Part shown: one piece after another, positions 50,351 through 59,266 of the stretch
Position numbering within the stretch: the stretch's first letter is position 1
How the letters are laid out: each line of letters begins with the position of its first letter
From: Bradyrhizobium sp. DOA9
GTDB lineage: Bacteria > Pseudomonadota > Alphaproteobacteria > Rhizobiales > Xanthobacteraceae
Assembly (NCBI RefSeq): GCF_000617845.2
Contig: NZ_DF820425.1
Location: 2,593,725-2,657,724, forward strand
Reading direction: 5' to 3'
DNA: 64,000 bases
Notes under the pieces: model-generated
Database searches by the model: none
Seen by the model: the letters and a program-made list of their open reading frames with translations, nothing else
Told to the model about the DNA's origin: nothing
Translations under genes and position numbers: made by a program

Positions 50351-51961
50351 TCACACTCTGATATCGACGCCGCTGCTCGGCCCAAACATGCGGCCATAGC
50401 CGCGCCCGACGGGCGCTGCGGAAAGGCTGTCGTCCTCGCTGACGATCAGGCGGCGGCCATTGCCGCCATTGTCGTTGTTCTGGCCGGAGTGCTGGCCCGA
50501 TGAATTCTGGTCGCGCAGGCTGAAGGACAGCCCGTTGCCGCCGGTCTTGAAGCCGGCATCGTCGAGCGCGCGCTGCAATTGCGGCGCGTCCTGGCGCAGC
50601 ATCTGCAGCGTCTCCGGCTTCTCCACGGTGAGATGCGAGGTGACGTTGCCGGCGCGGTCGATATTGATGCGGACGTCGATCTTGCCGAGCTCGGCGGGAT
50701 CGAGGCTGATGTCGAACCGCGACTTGCCCGAGCGGATCGCGGCCGCGATCTCGATCGGGATGCCGCTGATTGGAACGGCCGTGTGGGTCGCCGCGGTCGC
50801 CGTCAGCGTCGCGGTCGAGGCGGTCGCGGCCGAGGTCGTGTTGGTCAGCGGCGCCTGGACGGCGGAGGCAGCCTGCGCGCTGGTATCGGTCGGAGCGACG
50901 GTCGCCTGCGGGCCCGCATGCGCGGTCGTCGCCGGCGTGCCCTGGGCCGGATCGGCGGCGCGGTCGGCGGGCCCCGCCTTGGCGTCGGTCGGGACGCTGT
51001 CCGCCTGCGGCTTCAAGCCTTGCGCATGTGCGGCGTTGGCGGCCGGACCCTGCGCCGTGGCGAGGGGCGCCCTGCCGGTGTCCTGGCCGATATTGGAGAT
51101 GTCGGTCTGTGCCTGCGCCGTGGCGGCGTCCTTGAACGCGGTCTTGGGCGTGCCCTGGCTGACGGCGGCGATCAGTCCGCCATTGGCCTTTGCATCGGTC
51201 GAGGTGGTCTCGCTCGTGCCGGCCGCGGCCTCGCCGAGCGTCGTCGTGGTGTCGGCATCGACCTCGGCGCCTGCGGCCTTTGCACTGGCCTTGGCGCTCT
51301 TCTCGCTCGTCGTGGCGGTATCGGTCTTGGTGCCGGCGATCTGCGCCGCCGTGGTCGCACTGGCGGCCAGACCCGCTGCGGCGATCGCCAGCGGCGCGGC
51401 GGCGGCATCGCCAGCCTGGTTCGCAGCTGCGTTCGGATCGACCGGAACGACCGGCGCGGCCACGATGATTCCAGGGTCGGGCAGGGCGGTCTGCGCCGTA
51501 TCGGGCGGCGCGGCGGCAGCCGCATCGACGGCGGCCGTGACGACCTCGGTGCCGTCGGTCGCCTCGCCCTCGGTCTCGTCGGATGCATCCGCCGACTTGG
51601 CGTCCGCCGTCTCGGACTTGTCTTTGACCTTGCCGGCGTCCCTGGCCGGATCGCTGGACGCTTCGCCCCTGTCGTTCTCCGCCGGCGCGGACGGGTCGGT
51701 GTCGTCGCTCGCCTTGCTCTGCGAAGACTGCTCCGTGGACGAGGTGTCGCGCGACGGCCGCTCGGCCGGCGCGGAGGACGAGGTCTGCTCGCTCCGGCGC
51801 GGCGCGCTGTCCTGCGCCGGCGCGCTGTTGTCGATCGCCTGCGTGTTGCTGTCGACCAGCGAGCCGAAATCATCTCTCGCCGCCGTGTCCTTCGGGGCTT
51901 GCGACCGGGCAGGCTTCTGCTGCGCGCTCTGGATTTGCACGCTTGCCACGACATCCGACAT
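50351..51961 (-). CDS. fliK: Flagellar hook-length control protein FliK
   Basis: A 536-residue ruler protein. Residues 1-420 are low-complexity, Ala/Thr/Asp-rich and probably extended (many AAA and TxT runs), which suits a molecular tape. The C-terminal Flg_hook domain is clear: IRSGKSRFDISLDPAELGKIDVRINIDRAGNVTSHLTVEKPETLQMLRQDAPQLQRALDDAGF. The ATG at 51961 begins MSDVVASVQIQ; the open frame reaching 52042 is less likely. The low conservation of the N-terminal part makes the length unreliable as a family test. Confidence 0.93.
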   Translation of the reverse strand: MSDVVASVQIQSAQQKPARSQAPKDTAARDDFGSLVDSNTQAIDNSAPAQDSAPRRSEQTSSSAPAERPSRDTSSTEQSSQSKASDDTDPSAPAENDRGEASSDPARDAGKVKDKSETADAKSADASDETEGEATDGTEVVTAAVDAAAAAPPDTAQTALPDPGIIVAAPVVPVDPNAAANQAGDAAAAPLAIAAAGLAASATTAAQIAGTKTDTATTSEKSAKASAKAAGAEVDADTTTTLGEAAAGTSETTSTDAKANGGLIAAVSQGTPKTAFKDAATAQAQTDISNIGQDTGRAPLATAQGPAANAAHAQGLKPQADSVPTDAKAGPADRAADPAQGTPATTAHAGPQATVAPTDTSAQAASAVQAPLTNTTSAATASTATLTATAATHTAVPISGIPIEIAAAIRSGKSRFDISLDPAELGKIDVRINIDRAGNVTSHLTVEKPETLQMLRQDAPQLQRALDDAGFKTGGNGLSFSLRDQNSSGQHSGQNNDNGGNGRRLIVSEDDSLSAAPVGRGYGRMFGPSSGVDIRV

Positions 51962-52319
51962 CCGACCGACCACAGGCAACCCCTTGCAAGCAACTTCGGA
52001 CCAGACGGAGCAAGGAGCGGGCCAGCGTCCAGGATCTGACATTTCTTGAATATAATCAATGTCTTAATGATGTGGGGCCGGTGCCGGGCCGCCGGCCGCG
52101 ACCCCGCCTTTTCTGCCGCCCCGGCAAGAATTGCCCTAAGCGGGGGACTCGCCTGATTGCTTCACCGGAATGCCGCCTATATTAAAGAGGCTACTCTCAG
52201 CCGCTTTCGACTTGGGCAGTCGTGCTCTTCGGGAACCAAGGTTCCGGGGGATCGCCGCCGTCCCCCGAGAAAGCAAATCGCCGATCGCGCTTCGCCGCCG
52301 TCACAACGCTTCAGGGCCG
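51962..52319. other. Intergenic region between divergent fliK and mnmA
   Basis: About 360 bases with both promoters. Slightly AT-richer around 52040-52075. No confident operator or hairpin seen; a frame continuous with mnmA from 52170 is not considered coding. Confidence 0.45.
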
Positions 52320-53501
52320 ATGCTCAACAGTCTGGATCTCGAAGGCCGTCCCGAGGACACCAGGGTCGTCGTTGCCATGTCGGGCGGCGTCGATTCCTCG
52401 ACGACGGCTGCGCTCTTGAAGGCTGAGGGCTACGACGTCGTCGGCATCACGCTGCAGCTCTACGATCATGGCGCGGCCACCCACCGCAAGGGCGCCTGCT
52501 GCGCCGGCCAGGACATCCACGACGCCCGCGACGTCGCCGCCAAGCTCGGCATTCCCCATTACGTGCTCGACTACGAGGACCGCTTCCGCGAATCCGTCAT
52601 CGACAATTTCGCCGATTCCTATGCCCTCGGCGAGACGCCGGTGCCCTGCATCGAGTGCAACCGCAGCGTCAAGTTCCGCGACCTCCTGAAGACCGCCCGC
52701 GAGCTGGGCGCCCAGGCGCTCGCCACCGGTCATTACGTCGCCTCGCGCCGCCGCGCCGACGGCTCGCGCGCGCTGGTCTGCGCCGCCGACGCCGACCGCG
52801 ACCAGAGCTATTTCCTGTTCGCGACGACGCAGGAGCAGCTCGACTTCCTGCGCTTTCCGCTCGGCGACATGACCAAGCCCGAGACGCGCGAGCTCGCGCG
52901 CCGCTTCGACCTCGCGGTCGCCGACAAGCACGACAGCCAGGACATCTGCTTCGTGCCGACGGGGCGCTACACCGACATCATCACGCGCCTGCGCCCCAAC
53001 GCGATGGACCCCGGCGACATCGTCGATCTCTCCGGGCGCGTGCTCGGCCGCCACAACGGCATCGCCAATTTCACCGTCGGCCAGCGCCGCGGCCTCGGCA
53101 TCGCAGCCCATGCGCCGCTGTTCGTGGTGCGGCTCGACGCTGCGACCCGCCGCGTCGTGGTCGGCCCGCGCGATGCGTTGAAGATGCACCGCATCGCACT
53201 GCGCGACGTCAACTGGATCGGCGATGGCGACATCGACCGCGCCATCGGAAGTGGCCTCGAAATGTTCGTGCGCGTGCGCTCGACTCGCAGTCCGCAAGCC
53301 GCCTGGCTGCGCGGCAGCAACGGCCGTTACGAGGTCGAGCTGGTCGCCGGCGAGGAGGGTGTGTCGCCGGGACAGGCCTGCGTGTTCTACGACGCGCCTT
53401 CAGGGCAGGCCCGCGTGCTCGGCGGCGGCTTCATCCAGAGCGCCGCCGCGAAGGTCGGCGCGGGCACATCGCGCCCGCTCGCGGAAGCCGTGCGCGGCTG
53501 A
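52320..53501 (+). CDS. mnmA: tRNA-specific 2-thiouridylase MnmA
   Basis: Inserts sulfur at C2 of the wobble uridine in Glu, Lys and Gln tRNAs. The 393-residue protein has the PP-loop SGGVDSS (residues 21-27), the first catalytic Cys in [13 protein letters not shown], the second in [12 protein letters not shown], and TGHYVASRR and [14 protein letters not shown] 52320 starts [23 protein letters not shown]; the upstream in-frame stretch is not family-like. It stands alone on the plus strand after the flagellar block. Confidence 0.97.
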   Translation: MLNSLDLEGRPEDTRVVVAMSGGVDSSTTAALLKAEGYDVVGITLQLYDHGAATHRKGACCAGQDIHDARDVAAKLGIPHYVLDYEDRFRESVIDNFADSYALGETPVPCIECNRSVKFRDLLKTARELGAQALATGHYVASRRRADGSRALVCAADADRDQSYFLFATTQEQLDFLRFPLGDMTKPETRELARRFDLAVADKHDSQDICFVPTGRYTDIITRLRPNAMDPGDIVDLSGRVLGRHNGIANFTVGQRRGLGIAAHAPLFVVRLDAATRRVVVGPRDALKMHRIALRDVNWIGDGDIDRAIGSGLEMFVRVRSTRSPQAAWLRGSNGRYEVELVAGEEGVSPGQACVFYDAPSGQARVLGGGFIQSAAAKVGAGTSRPLAEAVRG

Positions 53502-53538
53502 TCATGAAGACATCTTGCGCAGCTGGTCGGGTTGGCTT

Positions 53539-53673
53539 CACCTCTCCCGCAGGGAGAGGTCGGATCGCATCGATAGATGCGATCCGGGTGAGGGGTTACG
53601 ATCCCACCGTATCCTGCGCGGCCCCTCACCCGGATTGCTGCGCAATCCGACCTCTCCCCGTCGGGGAGAGGTG
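53539..53673. repeat. REP-like paired palindromes, family B, copy 2
   Basis: CACCTCTCCCGCAGGGAGAGG then GGATCGCATCGATAGATGCGATCC and GGGTGAGGGG, with the inverted second half CCCCTCACCCGGATTGCTGC...CCTCTCCCCGTCGGGGAGAGG. Same design as 49492-49624. Confidence 0.9.
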
Positions 53674-53694
53674 AAGTAAGTAAGGGCAGGGGGC

Positions 53695-54333
53695 ATGGCA
53701 GCAGACATCTCGCGGGCCGGGGTCGAGAAGGCCTATGGCCGCTGGGCGCCGGTCTATGATCTCGTGTTCGGCAAGGTGTTCGACGCCGGCCGGCAGTCGA
53801 CCATCGCCGAGGCCGACCGCATCGGCGGGCGCGTGCTCGACGTCGGCGTCGGCACCGGCCTTTCGCTCTCCGATTACGCGCGCACCACCAAGGTCTGCGG
53901 CGTCGACATTTCCGAGCCGATGCTGCGCAAGGCGCAGGCGCGTGTCCGCGCGCTTCGCCTCTCCAATGTCGAAGTGCTCTCGGTGATGGACGCGAAGAAC
54001 CTCGCCTTCCCCGACGATTTCTTCGACGCCGTGGTGGCGCAATACGTCATCACCGCCGTGCCCGATCCCGAAGGCACGCTCGACGAGTTCGTGCGCGTGC
54101 TCAAGCCGGGCGGCGAGCTGATCCTGGTCAACCACATCGGCGCGGAGAGCGGCCCGCGCAAGCTGTTCGAGCTCGCCTTCGCGCCGATCGCCCGGCGCCT
54201 CGGCTGGCGCCCGGAATTCCCGTGGGCGCGCCTGGAGGGCTGGGCCAAAAGGCACGGCGGCGTCGCGCTCACCGAGCGCAGGCCCATGCCGCCGATGGGC
54301 CATTTCTCGCTGATCCGCTACCACAAGGCCTGA
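53695..54333 (+). CDS. Phospholipid N-methyltransferase-like protein (PmtA type)
   Basis: A 212-residue SAM-dependent methyltransferase. The Rossmann motif is GRVLDVGVGTGLSLSDY, with VCGVDISEPMLRKAQ as motif II and FFDAVVAQYVITAVPDPEGTLDEFVRVLKPGGELILVNHIG as post I-III. The YGRWAPVYDLVFGKVFDAGR start and the tail MGHFSLIRYHK resemble rhizobial phosphatidylethanolamine N-methyltransferase PmtA, which makes phosphatidylcholine in the membrane. The sequence match is strong but other class-I methyltransferases of the UbiE type are alike, hence no firm gene symbol. Confidence 0.82.
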   Translation: MAADISRAGVEKAYGRWAPVYDLVFGKVFDAGRQSTIAEADRIGGRVLDVGVGTGLSLSDYARTTKVCGVDISEPMLRKAQARVRALRLSNVEVLSVMDAKNLAFPDDFFDAVVAQYVITAVPDPEGTLDEFVRVLKPGGELILVNHIGAESGPRKLFELAFAPIARRLGWRPEFPWARLEGWAKRHGGVALTERRPMPPMGHFSLIRYHKA

Positions 54334-54383
54334 TCGCGCGGCCGGGCTCGCGCTGGCCTTGCGAGAGGACGCATCTCTCTCCC

Positions 54384-54463
54384 CGTCATTGCGAGCGCAG
54401 CGAAGCAATCCAGAATCTTTCCGCGGAGGGACTCTGGATTGCTTCGCTGCGCTCGCAATGACG
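54384..54463. repeat. Dispersed palindromic repeat, family A, copy 4
   Basis: CGTCATTGCGAGCGCAGCGA...AATCTTTCC with the inverted half ending CGCTCGCAATGACG. Almost identical in its arms to 7821-7900. Confidence 0.9.
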
Positions 54464-54543
54464 GCCGAGAAATAGGGGATCGAAGCCCGATCACATCGCA
54501 TTTCCCCCGGGAACACCCCGCGCTTCCCGCGCGTTTCCTCGCC

Positions 54544-54897
54544 ATGCGCACGACAAACCTCATCCTTGCCGGCCTCCTGATCGCCGCCTCTGCACCGGCG
54601 ATCGCGCAGGCCCCTCCCGCCCCGGCGACGCCGCCGCAAGCGACCGCGCCGCCGTCCCCGCAACGCGCCGCCGGCTGTGCCCCATCCGACCGGCTGGCCA
54701 CCACCCCCGACGGCACCACCACCGGCCAGTCCCGGGAACCGCTCGGCGACAAGCTCGCCAAGACGGACGGCGTGCTCTGCCCACCCTCGGGCGTCGACCC
54801 CGACATGCACGCCCCCGCGCCCGACACCGGCGGCAATACCCCCGTGATTCCGCCCCCCGGCAGCCCCGGCGGCGACCCGAACGTGCGGCCGAAATAG
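54544..54897 (+). CDS. Small exported Pro-rich protein, unknown function
   Basis: A 117-residue protein with an N-terminal signal peptide (MRTTNLILAGLLIAASAPAI, cleaved near AIAQ). The mature part is Pro/Gly/Ala-rich (APPAPATPPQATAPPSPQ), contains two Cys (GCAPSDRL, VLCPPSG) that could form one disulfide, and ends NVRPK. Probably periplasmic and unstructured. No known family. Start ATG 54544 gives the signal; the longer open frame upstream overlaps repeat A. Confidence 0.72.
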   Translation: MRTTNLILAGLLIAASAPAIAQAPPAPATPPQATAPPSPQRAAGCAPSDRLATTPDGTTTGQSREPLGDKLAKTDGVLCPPSGVDPDMHAPAPDTGGNTPVIPPPGSPGGDPNVRPK

Positions 54898-54910
54898 GTG
54901 CCGCCTTCCT

Positions 54911-54973
54911 TCGCCTCTCCCCACCGGGGAGAGGCCGGAATCCGCGCAACGCGCGGATTTCGGGTGAGGGGGA
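54911..54973. repeat. REP-like palindrome, family B, half copy
   Basis: CCTCTCCCCACCGGGGAGAGG then GGAATCCGCGCAACGCGCGGATTTC and GGGTGAGGGG: one unit of the two-unit elements at 49492 and 53539. Confidence 0.85.
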
Positions 54974-55087
54974 CTCTCCGCGAGTCTGGTCCCAAGAAGA
55001 GGCAAATCCGCGCCGACTTGTCCCGCCGACCTGTCCGCCGAAGCTTTAGCAAAGGCGGAAGCTCGGCGAAGGCGGAAGCTTTTGGCG

Positions 55088-55116
55088 TTGACTTACCCCC
55101 GCCCCCTTCCTTATAT
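55088..55116 (+). promoter_or_regulatory. Sigma70-type promoter of tRNA-Met
   Basis: TTGACT (55088-55093), a 17-base spacer and TTATAT (55111-55116), close to consensus. It would start transcription near 55123, forty bases before the tRNA. Confidence 0.75.
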
Positions 55117-55162
55117 GCCGCGCGTTCGCGAGATCGGCCTTGTTCGCCGCCGCGATCCCTGT

Positions 55163-55239
55163 GGCGGGGTAGCTCAGCTGGTTAGAGCACGGGAATCATA
55201 ATCCTGGGGTCGGGGGTTCGAGTCCCTCCCCCGCTACCA
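55163..55239 (+). tRNA. tRNA-Met (CAT)
   Basis: A 77-nucleotide cloverleaf that includes the CCA end. The acceptor stem GGCGGGG pairs with CCCCGCT, with one G-U pair. U8-A9 and the D-arm GCTCAGCTGGTTAGAGC follow. The anticodon stem CGGGA/TCCTG encloses ATCATAA, giving anticodon CAT. T-arm GGTTCGAGTCCC. The body fits elongator tRNA-Met rather than initiator (whose first pair is a C-A mismatch); tRNA-Ile2, also CAT, usually has a different acceptor. Confidence 0.93.
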
Positions 55240-55461
55240 ATCTTACGATTTTGCACGCCAAACTACGATTTCCTGCGATCTCGCCCGATCGATGGTAGCG
55301 CATCGGATACTGGGCGCGAACGGGACAGCCGCGAGGATGATGCAAGCCTGTTTGCCCTTGAGGCTGACCTCGATGCGCGGTGAAGACGCGACCGTCGGAG
55401 CTCAGACCCAAAACAGCCGCTTGCTTGCTTGGTTGCGGTGATGCTCGGCCAGACTTGGATC

Positions 55462-56358
55462 TTAGTGCGAGGAACCTGCGGTCCCGCCCCCGAGTTGCGC
55501 TACGAGCCAATCTGCAAAGGCTCGTACCGCGGATCTCTGTCGGCTGGCGCGCGGGTAGATCAGGCGATGGCCGACGTAGCGGATATCGTTGGCGTGTCCT
55601 GCCAGGGGCGCAACCAATCGCCCGCTTGCCAGTTCGCGTTCGGCCAGAAGCGTTGATTCCAACGCTACTCCCAAACCCTCCGCGGCTGTCGCGATCGCGA
55701 GAAAGCTGCGATCGAATCTCATGCCATGGAGTGCAGGGGCCTCCAATCCGTTCGCCGTGAACCATTGGTGCCACTGAATCTGTTTCACATCCGAGCGGAT
55801 CAGCGTCTGATCGAGAAGATCGGCAGGCTTCCTGATCGATTTTGCCAGGGCAGGCGAGCAGAGCGGGGTGACCGTCTCCTCCGCGAGAGGGACAACTTCA
55901 ACACCCTCCGCGCGCGGCGGACCGTAAACGATATCGATATCAAAATCATCGTTGCTGAAGCGAGCGTAGTCCGTGCTCGCAGCCAGGCGGACTTCGAGCT
56001 TCGGGTAAGCGGCGAGAAACTGTGCAAGCCGGGGTGCAAGCCACTGCGCAGCAAAACTGGGTGCCGAATGGACGCGCACCAATTGTGGTCCGCGCGCGGC
56101 GACTTCTTCGAGGCCACGGCGAAGCTGATCGAAGGCCGCTCCCGTGTGGCGCATCAGATTTTCGCCGGCCGGCGTGAGCCGCACCGATCGCGCGCTGCGT
56201 TCGAACAGAACGGTGCGAAGCGTGTCCTCCAGCTTGCGGATGGCATGACTGACGGCACTCGGCGTCAGGTGAAGTTCATTCGCCGCATCGCGGAATGATC
56301 CCGTGCGAGCGGCGGCTTCAAAGGCGCGAATTGCCGATATCGGAACATTCGATAGCAT
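55462..56358 (-). CDS. LysR-family transcription regulator (GcvA-like)
   Basis: A 298-residue regulator, normal length. The N-terminal HTH reads AIRAFEAAARTGSFRDAANELHLTPSAVSHAIRKLEDTLRTVLFERSARSVRLTPAGE. The remainder is a periplasmic-binding-like effector domain (VRVHSAPSFAAQWLAPRLAQFLAAYPKLEVRL, DIDIVYGPPRAEGVEVVPL). The protein is of the GcvA/AmpR branch. It is divergent from the SDR-transketolase-TRAP operon, 116 bases away, with a T-N11-A site between, so it most likely controls that operon. Inducer unknown. Confidence 0.94.
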   Translation of the reverse strand: MLSNVPISAIRAFEAAARTGSFRDAANELHLTPSAVSHAIRKLEDTLRTVLFERSARSVRLTPAGENLMRHTGAAFDQLRRGLEEVAARGPQLVRVHSAPSFAAQWLAPRLAQFLAAYPKLEVRLAASTDYARFSNDDFDIDIVYGPPRAEGVEVVPLAEETVTPLCSPALAKSIRKPADLLDQTLIRSDVKQIQWHQWFTANGLEAPALHGMRFDRSFLAIATAAEGLGVALESTLLAERELASGRLVAPLAGHANDIRYVGHRLIYPRASRQRSAVRAFADWLVAQLGGGTAGSSH

Positions 56359-56366
56359 TCTATAAG

Positions 56367-56379
56367 TGAACCAGATTCA
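56367..56379. promoter_or_regulatory. LysR-type T-N11-A palindrome
   Basis: TGAA-CCAGA-TTCA: a perfect four-base dyad that fits T-N11-A, nine bases upstream of the lysR-type ATG and 96 bases before the SDR gene. A candidate regulator site for both. Confidence 0.55.
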
Positions 56380-56474
56380 TCGATCCGTGACAACTGTGCG
56401 TTTGTCTGTTGCGCGTCCACGGGGCATTCCTAGCCTTGCCCTTGCCAATGAAAAACAATTTGCGGGAGGAACTG

Positions 56475-57224
56475 ATGCTGCTCCGCGGTAAGACGGCCAT
56501 CATTTCGGGCGCGGCATCGCCGCGCGGCATCGGGCTTGCCACGGCACGCCGGTTCGCTGCCGAGGGAGCTCGGGTCGCCATTCTGGACATCGATGCTGAC
56601 GCTGCGGCGGATGCTGCAGCACCGCTTGGAGAGTCCCACATCGGCCTTCGGTGCGACGTCGCCGACAAATCGTCCTGCGAGCAGGCCGTCACCCGGGTGA
56701 TCGAATCCTTCGGCACCATCGATATTCTGATCAACAATGCTGGCATCACCCAACCGGTGAAGCTCATGGAAATTACGGCGGCCGACTGGGATCGCATTCA
56801 GGATGTCAATCTGAAAGGCGTTCTGTTCCTCTCCCAGGCCGTGATCCCGCACATGCGCGCGCGCAGGTCAGGATCGATCGCCTGTATGTCCTCGGTTTCG
56901 GCCCAGCGCGGCGGCGGAATCTTTGGCGGCCCGCATTATTCGGCGGCCAAGGCTGGCGTGCTCGGTCTCGCAAAGGCGATGGCCCGTGAGTTTGGCCCGG
57001 ACGGCATCCGCGTCAATTGCGTGACGCCGGGCCTGATCGGCACCGATATCACCGCGGGCAAGCTGACGGACGAGATGAGGGTGAAGATCCTGGAAGGTAT
57101 TCCGCTCAATCGCCTCGGCACGGCAGACGACGTCGCCGGCATTTACACTTTCCTGGCCTCGGATCTCTCCGCCTACGTGACTGGTGCCGTGATCGACGTC
57201 AACGGCGGCATGCTGATCCACTGA
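56475..57224 (+). CDS. Short-chain dehydrogenase/reductase
   Basis: A 249-residue classical SDR. Cofactor motif SGAASPRGIGLATARRF has one residue more than the usual TGxxxGIG. Later motifs: LDIDADAAADAA (Asp favours NAD), INNAGITQPVKL, the catalytic Ser in CMSSVSAQ and the Tyr-x-x-x-Lys in YSAAKAG, and GIRVNCVTPGLIGTDI. The start is ATG 56475, behind GGGAGGA. The substrate is probably a sugar alcohol or hydroxy acid, judged by the neighbours, which is inference. First gene of the catabolic operon; the transketolase gene begins 16 bases later. Confidence 0.92.
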   Translation: MLLRGKTAIISGAASPRGIGLATARRFAAEGARVAILDIDADAAADAAAPLGESHIGLRCDVADKSSCEQAVTRVIESFGTIDILINNAGITQPVKLMEITAADWDRIQDVNLKGVLFLSQAVIPHMRARRSGSIACMSSVSAQRGGGIFGGPHYSAAKAGVLGLAKAMAREFGPDGIRVNCVTPGLIGTDITAGKLTDEMRVKILEGIPLNRLGTADDVAGIYTFLASDLSAYVTGAVIDVNGGMLIH

Positions 57225-57240
57225 GCCAAGGTCCAGATCG

Positions 57241-58080
57241 ATGGAAACGCTGACGAACACGCCCAAGCTGGCGGACCGCGCCTACAACATTCGTCGCAAT
57301 GCGCTGCGCATGGGCGAGGTTCAGGGCCAAGGCTATATTGCACAGGCGCTGGACATCTCGGACGTCCTCGCCGTGGCCTATTTTCACGCGATGCGCTACC
57401 GGCCGGAAGATCCCTCCTGGGAAGACCGCGACCGCTTCCTGCTCTCGAACGGGCACTATGCCATCGCGCTCTACGCAGCTTTGATCGAGGCGGGGATCGT
57501 CCCGGAGGCCGAACTCGAAACGTATGGCAGCGACGAGAGTCGCCTGCCGATGTCGGGCATGGCCTCCTACACGCCCGGAATGGAAATGTCGGGTGGCTCG
57601 CTCGGGCTTGGGCTCAGCATAGCCGTCGGCATGGGCCTCGGACTCAAGCGAAAGAAATCCGACGCGCGGGTGTACACCTTGTTCTCCGACGGCGAGCTCG
57701 ATGAAGGCTCGGTCTGGGAAGCCATCCAGTCGGCAGGCCATTACAAGCTCGACAATCTGATCGGCATTGTCGACGTCAACAATCAGCAGGCGGATGGTCC
57801 TTCGACACAGGTCATGGCGTTCGAGCCGCTGGTCGAGAAGCTTCAGGCCTTCGGCTGGTTCGTGCAGAGGATCGACGGCAATGATCTCAATGCCGTTGTT
57901 GCCGCGTTCGATGTCGCCAAGTCTCATCCCGCGCCCAAGCCGCGGATGATCGTCGCCGACACGCTGATGGGCAAGGGCGTTCCCTTCCTGGAGCAGCGCG
58001 AGAAGAACCATTTCATCCGCGTCGAGCAGCACGAATGGCAGCTGGCGCTGGCCGCGCTAGAGGCCGGGAGGCAGGCATGA
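57241..58080 (+). CDS. Transketolase-like enzyme, N-terminal (ThDP-binding) subunit
   Basis: A 279-residue protein equal to the first domain of transketolase. ThDP/metal-binding pattern is SDGELDEGSVWEAIQSAGHYKLDNLIGIVDVNNQQADG, with Ser in the place of the first Gly of the common GDG. Other marks are LSNGHYAIALYAAL, GGSLGLGLSIAVGMGLGLK. Such split transketolases, encoded as two adjacent genes, occur in dedicated carbohydrate pathways in many proteobacteria, where the substrate is often not known. Its stop overlaps the next gene's start (ATGA), so the subunits are made together. Confidence 0.93.
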   Translation: METLTNTPKLADRAYNIRRNALRMGEVQGQGYIAQALDISDVLAVAYFHAMRYRPEDPSWEDRDRFLLSNGHYAIALYAALIEAGIVPEAELETYGSDESRLPMSGMASYTPGMEMSGGSLGLGLSIAVGMGLGLKRKKSDARVYTLFSDGELDEGSVWEAIQSAGHYKLDNLIGIVDVNNQQADGPSTQVMAFEPLVEKLQAFGWFVQRIDGNDLNAVVAAFDVAKSHPAPKPRMIVADTLMGKGVPFLEQREKNHFIRVEQHEWQLALAALEAGRQA

Positions 58081-59087
58081 AGACTGTCAGATCAGCACCC
58101 CAGCCGGGCAAGCCGCGCCTGACCACCTCGGCCATGATCGCCTCGATTGCGGCGGAGGGACAGAAGACGAGGCCGGCGCCGTTTGGACACGCGCTCGTCG
58201 AGCTCGCGCGCAGCCGTCCCGATGTGGTCGGCATGACAGCCGATCTCGGCAAATACACCGACCTGCACATCTTCGCGAAGGAATTTCCGGACCGCTACTA
58301 TCAGATGGGCATGGCCGAGCAGCTTCTGTTCGGCGCCGCTTCCGGTCTTGCCGCTGAAGGCTTCATGCCATTCGCAACGACATACGCGGTGTTCGCTTCG
58401 CGCCGTGCTTACGACTTCATCCATCAGACCATCGCGGAGGAAGACCGCAACGTGAAGATCGTCTGCGCATTGCCCGGACTGACCTCGGGCTATGGCCCGA
58501 GCCATCAAGCGGCGGAGGATCTCGCGCTGTTTCGCGCCATGCCGAACATGACGGTCATCGACCCCTGCGATGCCCATGAAATCGAACAACTGGTGCCTGC
58601 GATCGCGGCGCATCAGGGGCCGGTCTATATGCGCCTGCTGCGAGGCCAAGTGCCGGTCGTGCTCGACGAATACGACTACAAGTTCGAGCTCGGCAAAGCC
58701 AAGCTGATCCGTGACGGGAAGGATGTTCTGATCATCTCATCGGGCATCATGACCATGCGGGCGCTCGAGGCGTTGCAAGCTCTGAAGAACGACCGCGTCG
58801 ATGCTGCGGTGCTCCACGTTCCGACTATCAAGCCGCTCGACGCCGACACGATCCGGCGTGAAGCCGGCAGGTCAGGCCGCCTGGTCGTCGTTGCCGAAAA
58901 CCACACGACGATTGGCGGTCTCGGCGAGGCGGTCGCCGCACTCCTGATGCGTTCAGGCGTCCATCCGCCGTTCCGCCAGATTGCATTGCCGGACGAATTT
59001 CTTGACGCCGGCGCACTACCGACACTGCACGACCGTTACGGCATTTCCACCGCCGAGGTTGCAAGGCAGATCAAGCAGTGGCTTTAG
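58077..59087 (+). CDS. Transketolase-like enzyme, C-terminal (pyrimidine-binding) subunit
   Basis: A 336-residue protein with the transketolase middle domain and C-terminal domain: RPAPFGHALVELARSRPDVVGMTADLGKYTDLHIFAKEFPDRYYQMGMAEQLLFGAASGLAAEGFMPFATTYAVFASRRAYDFIHQTIAEEDRNVKIVCALPGLTSGYGPSHQAAEDL. The Glu that activates ThDP is in MAEQ. The last 110 residues are the ferredoxin-reductase-like end domain (VVVAENHTTIGGLGEAV). It is coupled to the N-terminal subunit by ATGA overlap. The pair would move a two-carbon ketol unit. Confidence 0.93.
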   Translation: MKTVRSAPQPGKPRLTTSAMIASIAAEGQKTRPAPFGHALVELARSRPDVVGMTADLGKYTDLHIFAKEFPDRYYQMGMAEQLLFGAASGLAAEGFMPFATTYAVFASRRAYDFIHQTIAEEDRNVKIVCALPGLTSGYGPSHQAAEDLALFRAMPNMTVIDPCDAHEIEQLVPAIAAHQGPVYMRLLRGQVPVVLDEYDYKFELGKAKLIRDGKDVLIISSGIMTMRALEALQALKNDRVDAAVLHVPTIKPLDADTIRREAGRSGRLVVVAENHTTIGGLGEAVAALLMRSGVHPPFRQIALPDEFLDAGALPTLHDRYGISTAEVARQIKQWL

Positions 59088-59266
59088 CGCACCGGCACTA
59101 AGCGCCAGTCAGGCCAAATCCGAGTGAAGAGTTCCGCCCGCTGCGTGCTGCGGCGGGCGAGCGATGGCTGTTGCCCGAATGCGGGTGGTCGAAGAGCCCG
59201 GACAGCTGAAAACCAGCGCAGGCTCATGCAGCCTGCCCAACGTCAATACAGGATCAGGAGGAAAAC

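Noticed and set aside
49492-54973. Repeats at 49-55 kb as a CRISPR array
   Set aside because: Copies are kilobases apart, palindromic and without regular spacers.
55196-55774. Minus-strand frame ending GEGLEPPTPGL, resembling the end of tRNA-site integrases
   Set aside because: Those residues are only the reverse translation of the tRNA sequence; the rest overlaps the LysR gene out of frame and has no integrase motif.
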